This document shows, one piece after another, positions 50,856 to 59,505 of a stretch of 64,000 bases of DNA. The stretch comes from Planctomycetota bacterium (GTDB lineage Bacteria > Planctomycetota > SZUA-567 > H5-PLA8): the NCBI GenBank assembly GCA_016200135.1, contig JACQFI010000002.1, forward strand, positions 28,082-92,081, in the 5' to 3' direction. The translations under genes and the position numbers were made by a program. Position 1 is the first letter of the stretch. Each line of letters opens with the position of its first letter. The notes below the pieces were generated by a model that was given only the letters and a program-made list of their open reading frames with translations, did not search any database and had not been told where the DNA came from.

Positions 50856-52124
50856 ATGGATTTTCTGAGTGTATTACGCATCGGCCTCCAGGGCCTCGCG
50901 GTCCACAAGGTCCGCGCGGCGCTCTCCATGCTGGGCATCATCTTCGGCGTCGCGTCGGTGGTCGCGGTGATCTCGGTGAGCGAAGGCGCGCGCGGCGAGG
51001 TGCTAAAGCAGTTGGCTGCCCTCGGCGCGAACAACGTGATCGTGCGCGGCATCGACTGGCGCGCCGACAACACCGTCGCCCGCGAAAAGAAAAAGACCGC
51101 GCGGCTCCGCTCCGACGGCCTGACCGTCCGCGAAGCCGACGCGGTGGTCTCGGCGTGCGACCTTTTCATTGCCCACGCACCCATGCGCAAGGTCTTCGTG
51201 CCGGTGCGCCGCGGCGAGGCCACCGTCTCGGGAGATGTTGTCGGCACCACGCCTCCGTTCCTGCAGGTGATGAACTTCTCGCTACGCGAAGGCCGCTGGC
51301 TCAATGAAGCCGACGAGACCGTTTCGCGCCGCGTTTGCGTGATCGAGGACGCGATCCGCCAGGAGGTCTTTAAGACCGCGTCGGCGGTGGGTGAGTCCCT
51401 CGTCATCGACCAGGAGCCCTACGTCATCGTCGGAGTGCTCGAAAGCAAGGTCGCGACCGACGAGAAGTACGACAAGGCCGACATCAAGGCGCTCAACCGC
51501 CGCATCTACATCCCGCTCTCCGCGGCGCTGCTGCGGACCACGCGCGAGCCGCTCTCCGACGAGGTCCACGAGGTAAAATTCCAGGTCAAGCCGGGCCTGG
51601 ATATCTACTCCGCCGAAGCGTACCTCAGCCGCTTTTACGAGACCGCGCACCGCATGGAGAACGTGTCCAAGGAGAATCGCGACTACCAGGTCCTGGTCGC
51701 GCAGGACCTGCTTAAGCAGGTGGAGGAGTCGCAGAAGATCTTCAACATCGTGATGCTCTGCTCGGCGGGCATCTCGCTGCTCGTCGGCGGCATCGGCATC
51801 ATGAACATCATGCTCGCGAACGTCACCGAGCGCCGCCGCGAAGTCGGCATCCGCCGCGCGGTCGGCGCGACGCAGCCCGACATTCTCAAACAGTTTCTCT
51901 TCGAATCCCTTATCATCTGCACGCTTGGCGGCGTGGCCGGATGTATTCTCGGCGTCGCGTTCACCTTCGCGGTCGAACACTGGACCAACTGGTCCACTTC
52001 GCTTCCCTGGTGGGGGATGTTCGCGGCCGTCGGCGTCTCGCTCCTCGACGGCGTCTGCTTCGGCACGTTCCCCGCCTGGAAGGCCGCCAAGCTCGATCCC
52101 ATCGAAGCCTTGCGCTACGAATAG
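50856..52124 (+). CDS. ABC transporter permease (MacB/FtsX family)
   Basis: 422 residues. N-terminal helix (HKVRAALSMLGIIFGVASVVAVISVSEGA split over the typical MacB start), large periplasmic MacB domain (NVIVRGIDWR, VVGTTPPFLQVMNFSLREGRWLNEAD, YIPLSAALLR), and three C-terminal helices (IVMLCSAGISLLVGGIGIMNIML, ICTLGGVAGCILGVAFTFA, MFAAVGVSLLDGVCFGTFPAWKAAKLDPIEALRYE split). The ending PAWKAAKLDPIEALRYE is the FtsX-family signature. Completes an export system with three adaptors. No outer membrane TolC-type channel is encoded beside it. Substrate unknown. Confidence 0.92.
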   Translation: MDFLSVLRIGLQGLAVHKVRAALSMLGIIFGVASVVAVISVSEGARGEVLKQLAALGANNVIVRGIDWRADNTVAREKKKTARLRSDGLTVREADAVVSACDLFIAHAPMRKVFVPVRRGEATVSGDVVGTTPPFLQVMNFSLREGRWLNEADETVSRRVCVIEDAIRQEVFKTASAVGESLVIDQEPYVIVGVLESKVATDEKYDKADIKALNRRIYIPLSAALLRTTREPLSDEVHEVKFQVKPGLDIYSAEAYLSRFYETAHRMENVSKENRDYQVLVAQDLLKQVEESQKIFNIVMLCSAGISLLVGGIGIMNIMLANVTERRREVGIRRAVGATQPDILKQFLFESLIICTLGGVAGCILGVAFTFAVEHWTNWSTSLPWWGMFAAVGVSLLDGVCFGTFPAWKAAKLDPIEALRYE

Positions 52125-52298
52125 GCCCACTCTCGTGTACGGCGTGCCAAGCCAAGCGCATTTCTTCTTGCTCATAGCGCAGAGAAGCCCTATCGAATTC
52201 TCCTTTAGGAATTGCACCGCGAATTCCAGCGCCCGAGTCCAGCCGTCTGCGGTACGCTTTAGAGAAGGCCTTTTTCGCGGGCATCGAGGAACGAGATT

Positions 52299-54092
52299 AT
52301 GCGATTCGGCATGGGTATGCTGGGAGCAGTGATCTTTGCGATGAGCTGCGGCGCGGCCTTTGCCGCCAGCGAGAATCCCTGGGTGACGTCCGACGCGAAG
52401 GTCTTCTCCGACAGCGAGGCGCCGAACGCGTTCTCGATGGAGACGTTCCACGCCAGCCCGGCGTTCAAGGGCCTCGCGCCCAAGGAATTCTGCCACAAGC
52501 TCTTCGACGTCTACTACGACGGCCGGCGCAAGAACTGGGACGCCTTCGGCAAGGGCATGACGCTCTGGGCGCACACCGGCCAGGAGCCCCATGCGAGTGC
52601 GAACGTGATCGAGCTCGATCCGGTCGTCCTGCTGAACGTCCACGGCACCGGCTACTGCGGCATCCAGTCGGGTCTGCTCGAAGGCATCTACCAGAGCCGC
52701 CCCGGCGGCGCGCCGGGCAAACCGGCCATCGAGGCGCGCCGCTGGTTTCTCGACGGCATCGTCCACTCGGTCTGCGACGCCTACTACGACGGCAAGTGGC
52801 ACTACTTCGATATCGATCTCGGCGGCTGGGCCGGCGACAGTGAGAAGGAAGTCTGGTCCGTCGCCGACGTGATCGCCGATCCCAAGGGCTACTACGGCGC
52901 AAAAGCTTCGCTGAAGGCCAAGTATTTCTACGGCGCCGACGGCAAAGGAAGCTGGGTCGAAAAGATCAACGGCGGGAAGTCGTACTGTTTCCAAGACAAC
53001 GAGATGCTCGGGCACGAGATGACGTTCGAGCTGCATAAGGGCGAGCACTTCACGCGCTGGTTCAGCAAGGAAGACGCGGGCTGGGCGGAAACACCGCCGT
53101 TCACTAAGTCCATCGACGAGAAGCAGAAAGGCTACTGTGAACTCGTCTGGGAACCCAACGCGAAGGATCTCGCGGCGGAGGCGCTCTCGAGCAAGGACGG
53201 CGCGACGATTGTGGCCGTCCGCTGCCCGTACAACATTACATCGTCCAAAGTGGAGTCCGACGGCAAGGCCGCCGTCTCGTTCGACCTCGGCCGCACTTGG
53301 GCGCCGCTCGAATCCGACGGTACGGTAAAGGACGCCGTCAATCGCTGGGACTACCTGCTCAAGCTCGAAGGCGGAACGCTCAAGAAGGTGACCACGCGCG
53401 GGCTGCTGCATCCGGGCTCGCTTCCGCGCGTAGGCGATGCCGCGACGAAGATGACCGTGACCAAGTCCGCCGGCTACCAGACGCTCACGTACGTGCCCGA
53501 CTGGAGCAGCGCCGAGAAGTTCGCCGCGAGCGCCAAGGCCACCGGGCTGAACTACAAGGCCTCCGACCGCCTGACCTTCACCGGCGGAGAAGTGGACGGC
53601 GTCGGCGAGCTCGTGATTCCCGTCAAGGCCCCGCCCGAATGCAAGATCGTCAAGCTAAGCGCCTGCGTCATCGGCGGAACGGGCTATCCGGCCGACGCCA
53701 ACAAGTTCCTCGAACTGCATCTCGGCGCCGCCGGGCAGAGCAAACTCGCCGGGCGCTCGACGGATTGCTCGCCTTGGGGCAACACGCCCGGCCAGAAGGT
53801 CGAGCACTGGCAGAACAACGTGAACGGTGCCGCCGTACTTGAACCGTGCGCCGACGCCGAGGTGAAAGTGGCGGTGAAGGGCGGGGGCAGCGTGCAGGGC
53901 GTGCGCATCTTCGTCGGCTACGCGCCGGACAAAAAGCCCGCCGTGGCCGGTACGTTGGCCATTACCCACGGCTTCGACGGCCAGACCTTCGCGAAGGAGA
54001 TCCCCATCGCGGACCTGGAAAAGGGACCGGTAAGCTACACGATCCCCAACGGCGCGAAGAAGAACCAGTTCATCAAGATGGAAGTGAAGTGA
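52299..54092 (+). CDS. Exported transglutaminase-like protein
   Basis: 597 residues. Signal peptide (LGAVIFAMSCGAAFA-ASE), then an N-terminal papain-like transglutaminase fold. The Cys, His and Asp are in expected order and context: Cys120 in GTGYCGIQSGL, His156 in GIVHSVCDAYYDGKWHYFDID and Asp171. The Arg-x-Trp pattern (ARRWFLDG) before the His also fits. The C-terminal half is beta-rich without a named domain (FTGGEVDGVGELVIPVKAPPECKI; GVRIFVGYAPDKKP). Bacterial members cut or cross-link peptides; the true reaction is unknown. GAGGAA lies 8 nt before the ATG. The last 20 nt overlap the end of the convergent ATPase gene. Confidence 0.75.
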   Translation: MRFGMGMLGAVIFAMSCGAAFAASENPWVTSDAKVFSDSEAPNAFSMETFHASPAFKGLAPKEFCHKLFDVYYDGRRKNWDAFGKGMTLWAHTGQEPHASANVIELDPVVLLNVHGTGYCGIQSGLLEGIYQSRPGGAPGKPAIEARRWFLDGIVHSVCDAYYDGKWHYFDIDLGGWAGDSEKEVWSVADVIADPKGYYGAKASLKAKYFYGADGKGSWVEKINGGKSYCFQDNEMLGHEMTFELHKGEHFTRWFSKEDAGWAETPPFTKSIDEKQKGYCELVWEPNAKDLAAEALSSKDGATIVAVRCPYNITSSKVESDGKAAVSFDLGRTWAPLESDGTVKDAVNRWDYLLKLEGGTLKKVTTRGLLHPGSLPRVGDAATKMTVTKSAGYQTLTYVPDWSSAEKFAASAKATGLNYKASDRLTFTGGEVDGVGELVIPVKAPPECKIVKLSACVIGGTGYPADANKFLELHLGAAGQSKLAGRSTDCSPWGNTPGQKVEHWQNNVNGAAVLEPCADAEVKVAVKGGGSVQGVRIFVGYAPDKKPAVAGTLAITHGFDGQTFAKEIPIADLEKGPVSYTIPNGAKKNQFIKMEVK

Positions 54093-54813
54093 CAGGCGCC
54101 GCGTTCCAGCGCTGCTCGTACAAATCGTACAACTTAAAGAGCGCCTCGCGCATATCTCCGCGCGCTTCGGCAAGTGCGGCGTCCACGTCGCGATCTTCGG
54201 TCAGGCGCGGCGCGCGGGGACACGCGTCAAGCACGTTCCGCGCGATGCGCCGCGCCAAATCTGAATCCACGTTTGTACGATAGAGCACCGGCAGCCCAAG
54301 CGGCCGGTGCGTCGTCGCAAGCAACCCCACGCCGCGTAAGTGGCAGCGCAGCCGCAGGTACCACCAGGCGGCAACAGAAAGTTGCTCCGCGCCATCGATG
54401 ACCAGGAGACGCCGATTTTGGATTTCGGGTTTCCGATTTTGGATTGACCCAACGGCACTTATTTCAGTCCATTGCTTACCTATTTCCCGCTGTTGTCGAT
54501 GCTGTTGAATCGAAAATCCAAAATCCAAAATCGGAAATGCTGTTCCGCCGTCCCTTAGCGTTACGGTCTCCACCATGTAACCCTGCGCCCGCGCTTCGTG
54601 TTCCAGCGCGCGCAGCAAGGTGGTTTTGCCCGTACCATGCGGCCCGATGACCTCGCCGCAAAAACCACTAGCCGCGAAGTGCTGCAGAAGTTCGCCCGCA
54701 CCGGCCGCGCCTTTCCCAGTTTCAAAGAAGAAATCAACAGCCCCCGGCGCGTGGTAGCGCGTGGCGAAGGGGTTGATGGCAGCGCCTTTAACGATTGCGT
54801 GTGCGGTTCCCAT
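54073..54813 (-). CDS. Small P-loop ATPase interrupted by an inverted-repeat insertion
   Basis: 246 residues. Walker A GPHGTGKTT at about 58-66 and Walker B RLLVIDGAEQL at about 135-145, with FAASGFCGEVIGPHG and LRLRCHLRGVGLLATTH resembling ExeA/TniB-like AAA ATPases. Between them the chain holds about 35 residues (FSIQQHRQQREIGKQWTEISAVGSIQ and flanks) coded by an AT-rich element with a perfect 16-bp inverted repeat (54430-54445 and 54522-54537). This part has base composition unlike the rest and looks like an inserted repeat kept in frame. Last gene of a three-gene minus-strand operon; 6 nt from the previous one. Function unknown. Confidence 0.7.
   Translation of the reverse strand: MGTAHAIVKGAAINPFATRYHAPGAVDFFFETGKGAAGAGELLQHFAASGFCGEVIGPHGTGKTTLLRALEHEARAQGYMVETVTLRDGGTAFPILDFGFSIQQHRQQREIGKQWTEISAVGSIQNRKPEIQNRRLLVIDGAEQLSVAAWWYLRLRCHLRGVGLLATTHRPLGLPVLYRTNVDSDLARRIARNVLDACPRAPRLTEDRDVDAALAEARGDMREALFKLYDLYEQRWNAAPVTSLPS
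54412..54540. repeat. AT-rich element with 16-bp inverted repeats inside a coding sequence
   Basis: TTTCCGATTTTGGATT (54430-54445) and its exact inverse (54522-54537) flank 76 nt; further GATTTTGGATTT-type units sit next to both arms. The element is in frame within the P-loop ATPase gene, between its Walker motifs. Confidence 0.8.
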
Positions 54814-54819
54814 AAGCCA

Positions 54820-55389
54820 CTACTCCGCGCTTGCACTCACGTGCTTCGGCGTTGCCCGCTCAGGTATAAGCCGGAACCCCTCCTCTGTCGCGATCTCCGC
54901 TCCGCTTACGGGGAAGACCCGCACGCGCACGGCCCACAGGATCTTCACGATCTTGCCGTCGTAGCTCCACGGTGCGTCGGGCAGTGGGACGCTGAACGCG
55001 AACGCGCGCCGCGCGTCGAGTTCCTGGTTCTCGGCCACGGTCTCGAAGTGGATGACGCCTTCGTCGGTGTCGCCTTTGCCCATGGTGTACCAGAGCACGC
55101 TCAGTTCCATGCGCTTCACCGGCACCGGGTAGGCCGTGTTGAGACGGTACCCGCCACTCAGGGTCTGCCCCGGGCGCAGGACCCCGCCCTTGGCGTCGAG
55201 CAGAATCTCGACCTCGCCTTCCGTCTCGTTCGTCGCAGCAGGCTCGCGGCCTTCCACCAGCGTGACCAGCGTCGGATAAAGTTTGAGATCCGCGAGTTGG
55301 CGCTTGGCTTCGTCTTCGCTGGCGGCCTCGAGTTGCCCCTTGGCCTCGCGTCCCTCCGCGTCCATGGCCTCGTACTTGTACGTGGGCAT
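54820..55389 (-). CDS. GspF-N-like and arrestin-like domain protein
   Basis: 189 residues without signal peptide. The first 45 residues (MPTYKYEAMDAEGREAKGQL, SEDEAKRQLADLKLYPTLV) match the pattern at the N-terminus of type II secretion GspF/PilC proteins, here without any membrane part. From about 60 on comes a beta-sandwich segment (GGVLRPGQTLSGGYRL, VKRMELSVLWYTMGKGDTDEGVIHFET, WSYDGKIVKILWAVRVRV) that resembles arrestin-like or Spo0M-like domains. GAGGAGG lies 8 nt before the ATG. It lies between a DUF3592-like membrane protein and a P-loop ATPase on one transcript. The membrane protein also has an arrestin-like C-terminal part, so the two may interact. Role unknown. Confidence 0.65.
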   Translation of the reverse strand: MPTYKYEAMDAEGREAKGQLEAASEDEAKRQLADLKLYPTLVTLVEGREPAATNETEGEVEILLDAKGGVLRPGQTLSGGYRLNTAYPVPVKRMELSVLWYTMGKGDTDEGVIHFETVAENQELDARRAFAFSVPLPDAPWSYDGKIVKILWAVRVRVFPVSGAEIATEEGFRLIPERATPKHVSASAE

Positions 55390-55412
55390 CGCCGAACGCC
55401 TCCTCTCGCGCT

Positions 55413-56654
55413 TCAGCTACGATTCGACTGCGCCGGAACACGGAACGGAAAGCCGCGTTTGAAATCCGGCCAGCGTTCGATGTCCGCGCGCACTTCCAAG
55501 AACCAGCGGATCGCGTTGTGCCCGGCCTTGAACGAATGCATGGCGTCCGCGGGGATCTCCGCTTTCGTGCGCAGCTCTTCCTTGCCCGCGCCGGTGATCG
55601 CGAAGCCCGTGCGCGCATCGAGCTTCTTCTCGTAGACGCGGTGCGTGTCCGTGCGCGTGTTGGTGCCCTGGCGGTACGTCGCCTTCTCTTCACAAATCAG
55701 CCAGACCGAGAGCTCGTTCACCGTCATGTGCCCGTACTGCGCGACGAGAACCTCGAAGTGCCCGCCGGGCGCGGGCTCGAAGGTGGAGACTTCCACCACC
55801 GTCCGCCCGGTGCCCCAGCCGATCAGCGCCTGCCAGACCGCCGCGGCGAGAATCGCCAGGCCCACGAGCACAAAGATGCTCAAAAAAATAAACGGGAACC
55901 ATTCGCCGCGCGACCACATGCCGAGCCAGATGGCGCCGGTCACGCCGGTCCAGATGAGCCCGAAAATCCCGAGCGCGATCGCGGCCGCCTTCTCGGATTG
56001 GTCCAGCACCAGCCGGTGCGGCAGAGTGCTGCCGGGCTCCGTCTTGACCTCCGGCAGCACGCCCTCGGCGCTGAAGACCGTCCGGGTCTTGCTCGCAATC
56101 TGCGCCTCGGGTGAGAGTTTGGCGGAACTCCGCTGCTTGAGCGACCAGATGATGCCGCCCAGGCCCACGGCAAGGAACGGCAGCGGGAAGAGGAGGAAGA
56201 GCGCGTACCACGGGCTGGGCATGGCCAGCACCGCCTTCGACGGGTTCTGCGGATCGTACCAGCACGGATACGTGCTCCCGACAACGTACTGCGCCAAAGT
56301 CGCTTCCTTGCTCTCTTGTCCGCTCGACATGACGTTCACGCCGTCGTACCCGGTGGCCTTGTAGCGCTTACTGTTCCCGCCGGCCTCGGCGCCCTCGTAC
56401 ACGAGCACCTCGAAGTCGAACTCCGGCCTGTAGGTCGTTCCATCGCTGTCGGAGCTGCTGACGAGCCGCTTATCCAGAATTGTGCAGGTGCCCTGGACGT
56501 ACTCATGGTGGATGCGCCAGCCTTCACGAAATTGGCTGAGCATGAAGACCAGCACCGCCAGACCCGCAAAGAAGAAGATGCTGAAGAACAGGCACCCGCA
56601 GCCGGGCGACAACTGGTTGCCGGTTTTCTTGGGTGAAGGCGGGGGCGCGGCCAT
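55413..56654 (-). CDS. DUF3592-like membrane protein with arrestin-like C-terminus
   Basis: 413 residues. One N-terminal helix (GCLFFSIFFFAGLAVLVFML), a DUF3592-type periplasmic segment (GTCTILDKRLVSSSDSDGTTYRPEFDFEV; STYPCWYDPQNPSKAVL), a second helix (LFLLFPLPFLAVGLGGIIW), two more (AIALGIFGLIWTGVTGAIWLG; FIFLSIFVLVGLAILAAAVW), then a beta-rich C-terminal part (RTVVEVSTFEPAPGGHFEVLVAQ, AIRWFLEVRADIERWPDF) with the RWFLEVRAD strand seen in arrestin-like proteins. First gene of the three-gene minus-strand operon. Divergent from the YihY-family gene 35 nt away. No function can be assigned. Confidence 0.7.
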   Translation of the reverse strand: MAAPPPSPKKTGNQLSPGCGCLFFSIFFFAGLAVLVFMLSQFREGWRIHHEYVQGTCTILDKRLVSSSDSDGTTYRPEFDFEVLVYEGAEAGGNSKRYKATGYDGVNVMSSGQESKEATLAQYVVGSTYPCWYDPQNPSKAVLAMPSPWYALFLLFPLPFLAVGLGGIIWSLKQRSSAKLSPEAQIASKTRTVFSAEGVLPEVKTEPGSTLPHRLVLDQSEKAAAIALGIFGLIWTGVTGAIWLGMWSRGEWFPFIFLSIFVLVGLAILAAAVWQALIGWGTGRTVVEVSTFEPAPGGHFEVLVAQYGHMTVNELSVWLICEEKATYRQGTNTRTDTHRVYEKKLDARTGFAITGAGKEELRTKAEIPADAMHSFKAGHNAIRWFLEVRADIERWPDFKRGFPFRVPAQSNRS

Positions 56655-56689
56655 GGCGTTAGATTACCCGCTGCGGTAGACTCCTTTCA

Positions 56690-57595
56690 ATGACGCCCGC
56701 GAGTTCTTCGCACCGTCCGCCCTTGTGGCGCTTGGTCTGGGAGAAGGTCCGGGAGGACCACATCCCGCTGCGCGCGGCGGCGCTCTCGTTCCAGACCCTC
56801 ACCTCTTTCGTCCCGCTGCTGGTGATCCTGCTGGCCGTGCTCTCGGGCCCGGCCTTCCAGGACCAGCGCGAGCGCGTGCTGGATAAGATCGTCGAGGTCC
56901 TCGTCCCGGCCAACAGCTCGACGAGCGAACCTGCCGCGGACGCCGCGCCACCGGCCGACGAACCCAAACCGGAAGCGAAGAGCGAATCGAAGACCGAAGC
57001 CAAGGCGGAGACCAAGAAAGTCCACCGCGAGATCCAGGAGCGCTTTAAAGAGAAGATTCGCGGCACCGTGGGCCGCCTCACCGAGAACGTCGCCAAGGTG
57101 AGCATGTTCTCGTTCCTCGTGCTGCTGGTGATCGCCACGCTGCTCTTCCAGACCGTCGAGAACACCTTCAACGCCATCTGGAAGGTGAACGGCGGGCGTT
57201 CGATCTTCATCAAGATCGCGATCACCACCGCGCTCATCTTCTGGGCGCCGGTGATCATGCTCATCTCGATCTGGCTCACCGAACTCTTCAAGGACTTGCC
57301 GATCCTGGGCGTGTACGTCCTGCCCATGCTGCTCACCTCGCTCGCGTTCACGGCCTTCTACATGATCATGCCGCACGTGAAGGTGCGCCTGACCGCCGCG
57401 CTGCTGGGCGGATTCATGGGCGCGGTGATGTGGGAACTCTCGAAAGTCGGCTTCCTGATCTACATCAGCTACGCGGTCGGCATGTCCAAGGTCTACGGCT
57501 CGTTGGGCATTATCCCGATGCTCTTCGGCTGGGTCTACTTAAGCTGGGTGGTGGGTCTCGAAGGTGACCGCCGAGGGCGGAACCGACGGAGGTGA
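56690..57595 (+). CDS. YihY/BrkB family membrane protein, C-terminus out of frame
   Basis: 301 residues. Family features: LRAAALSFQTLTSFVPLLVILLAV at the start and six helices, ending GSLGIIPMLFGWVYLSWVVGL. A charged insertion of Lys/Glu/Pro/Ala-rich sequence (about 80-115) lies in the first loop. Normally the family continues after YLSW with VLLGAE and a cytoplasmic domain. Here the frame ends in GDRRGRNRRR, and the sequence that looks like the cytoplasmic domain continues in another frame (57564-57863). The family is often named ribonuclease BN, but it is a membrane protein of unknown function. Either the gene is broken or the two parts are made separately. Confidence 0.75.
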   Translation: MTPASSSHRPPLWRLVWEKVREDHIPLRAAALSFQTLTSFVPLLVILLAVLSGPAFQDQRERVLDKIVEVLVPANSSTSEPAADAAPPADEPKPEAKSESKTEAKAETKKVHREIQERFKEKIRGTVGRLTENVAKVSMFSFLVLLVIATLLFQTVENTFNAIWKVNGGRSIFIKIAITTALIFWAPVIMLISIWLTELFKDLPILGVYVLPMLLTSLAFTAFYMIMPHVKVRLTAALLGGFMGAVMWELSKVGFLIYISYAVGMSKVYGSLGIIPMLFGWVYLSWVVGLEGDRRGRNRRR

Positions 57596-57863
57596 ACCGC
57601 GCTTTCTCCCGGCGAGCGATCTCGCGCGCTGCCCGATCGCCGCTGTCGCCCGCGCCTGCCGCGGCACGCCGCCCCTCGCCGGCGCGTCCGAGAGCTGGCG
57701 CAAGGCCTTGGAAGTGATCGAGCTCATGGAACGCGAGGGCGAGAAGGCCATCGCCGCGCAGACGCTCGCGGATCTGGTTCCGCCACCACCCACGCCGCAA
57801 GTTGCGCCCGCCGCAGTTCCGGCGACCGATCCAAAGCCCGCGACCGGCCCGGCCGGGAATTAG
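57564..57863 (+). CDS. Probable C-terminal cytoplasmic domain of the YihY-family protein, separate frame
   Basis: 99 residues from GTG 57564, overlapping the end of the YihY frame. The part FLPASDLARCPIAAVARACRG and ALEVIELMEREGEKAIAAQTLADLV matches by pattern the winged-helix-like cytoplasmic tail that follows the last helix in larger YihY proteins. A Pro/Ala-rich tail ends the chain. The frame is open only from about 57543. Conserved sequence expected between YLSW and this domain is missing, so a deletion with frameshift near 57545-57560 is likely. It could also be a coupled small gene; no good ribosome binding site is seen. Confidence 0.5.
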   Translation: MTAEGGTDGGEPRFLPASDLARCPIAAVARACRGTPPLAGASESWRKALEVIELMEREGEKAIAAQTLADLVPPPPTPQVAPAAVPATDPKPATGPAGN

Positions 57864-59479
57864 CCGAGCTTCGCTTCTAGCGTCTTTTCCAGCAGTGCCG
57901 CAGCCGCAAGGTACGGCACGATGGCGATAAAGACCTGAATCAGGCAGAGCGCCGCGAGCAACTCATCTTTCCCAAAGTGCAGCAGCGACGAGAGGCGCAC
58001 GGGCAGCGTCGCGAAGCCGATCGGGTTGAGCATGATCGCGCAGGCGAGTTCGCTCGCGGTAAGCGCGAATGTCATCGCGAAGGCCGCGAGAAAGCCCGGG
58101 TAGACCAGCGGCAGCACGATGCGCAGCCAAGTGCGGAAGACGCCTGCGCCGGATGCGCGCGCGGCATGGAGCAGGTTCGGATTCACGCCGCTGAAGGCCG
58201 ATGCGAGCAGGAAGACGCCGAACGGAAAGAAGCGCGCCGCGCCGGCCAGCGAGACGACCCACGGCTGCGCCAGCATCCAGCGGCCGAACGCCGCGCCTTC
58301 CAGCACCTTGATCCACGCCAGCCCGTGCAGCGTGCCGGGAATGGCCAGCGGCAGGACTGCGAGCAGGGCCAGCAGCGCGCGTTGCCAGCCGCGCAGGCGC
58401 AGGAGCAGCAGCGCATACGGCGCCGCCAACAGGACGGCCAGCACGGCGGCCGTTAAGGCGGAGCGGAACGAGTTCATGATCTCGCCGCGCGCGCCGCCGG
58501 CGGTCTCCAGCGCCGCGCCGAAGATCGCGAACGAGCCGGCCTGGTGCGCGAGCGAGAGCAGAGGAAAGACAACCGCGAGCGCCAGGATACTGCCCGCCGC
58601 GACCTTGATCCCGCGCCCGCCGCCTGCGTTCTGTTCGGCCTTCGGCGCCGCCGCGGACCATTCGTCGGAGATCGTCGCCGCGCCCTCGCCGCGCGCCAGC
58701 AGGCTCCGCGCGAGCAGCACGCACGCCGAGAGCGCCAGCAGCGGCACGCAGAGCGCCAGCGCGCGCGCGACTTCCGGATTCGACTGGAACGACGCGTAGA
58801 TCTCGATTGGGTACGCGTTGCGCAGGAAGACCGACGGCACGTCGAAGTCGCCCAGCGCGAGCCACGCCACGCACGCCGCGCCGGCGCTGAGGTACGGCAG
58901 CAGCAGCGGCCGGTCGATGGCCCACAGCCGCTGCCACGGACCCGCATAAAGCCGCGCGGCCTCGCTCTTGGGTCCGATCGCGCGCAGGCCCACCAGCGTG
59001 GTCATGGTGACGAGGGGGAACCAGCACAGCGCCAGCACGCACGCGGAACCGGCCTCGCCGTAAATGGAGAACGGAAGCTGCGGGGCTCCTGAGATATGCT
59101 TCCAGAATGCCGCGGCCAGCCCGCGCTTGCCGAGCAAGTGCGTCCAGCCGACCGCGATCACCTCCGGCGGAATCAGCAGCGGGATCGGGAAGGCCGACGC
59201 GAGCAGCGTCCGGTAGAGCCCGCGCGAGCGCCGGATCGCGACCGCGACAGTCACGCCCAGGATGCTGGCAAGGAGCGTTGTTCCCAGCATGACCCGAAGC
59301 GTGGCCCAGAAGAGGCCGGCCAGGCGCGGTAAATCTTTCGAGCTCGGCGAGAAGAGTTCGGCAAAAGCCGCGTTGCGCCAGTCGCTCAGCAAGAAAACAG
59401 TGAACGGCCCGAGCAGAAAGATCGCGCAGCCGGCGACGAAGAAGATCGCGGCGAGGCGCTTAAGCGCGTTGGATGGCAC
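57860..59479 (-). CDS. Iron-type (FbpB/ThiP-like) ABC transporter permease, two fused membrane domains
   Basis: 539 residues with about 12 helices: two permease halves in one chain as in FbpB and ThiP. The transporter loop signatures appear in each half: ARLYAGPWQRLWAIDRPLLLPYL (first) and ARASGAGVFRTWLRIVLPLVYPG (second). GTG 59479 is chosen because GGGGAG lies 5 nt upstream. The frame is open to 59650, but that extension is encoded by an intergenic repeat and reads as Pro/Gly-rich nonsense. Takes substrate from the binding protein gene upstream (59657-60682). No ATPase gene follows within the window: the neighbour is convergent. Confidence 0.88.
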   Translation of the reverse strand: MPSNALKRLAAIFFVAGCAIFLLGPFTVFLLSDWRNAAFAELFSPSSKDLPRLAGLFWATLRVMLGTTLLASILGVTVAVAIRRSRGLYRTLLASAFPIPLLIPPEVIAVGWTHLLGKRGLAAAFWKHISGAPQLPFSIYGEAGSACVLALCWFPLVTMTTLVGLRAIGPKSEAARLYAGPWQRLWAIDRPLLLPYLSAGAACVAWLALGDFDVPSVFLRNAYPIEIYASFQSNPEVARALALCVPLLALSACVLLARSLLARGEGAATISDEWSAAAPKAEQNAGGGRGIKVAAGSILALAVVFPLLSLAHQAGSFAIFGAALETAGGARGEIMNSFRSALTAAVLAVLLAAPYALLLLRLRGWQRALLALLAVLPLAIPGTLHGLAWIKVLEGAAFGRWMLAQPWVVSLAGAARFFPFGVFLLASAFSGVNPNLLHAARASGAGVFRTWLRIVLPLVYPGFLAAFAMTFALTASELACAIMLNPIGFATLPVRLSSLLHFGKDELLAALCLIQVFIAIVPYLAAAALLEKTLEAKLG

Positions 59480-59505
59480 ACGGGCTCCCCGCCGATCTGT
59501 TTTTT

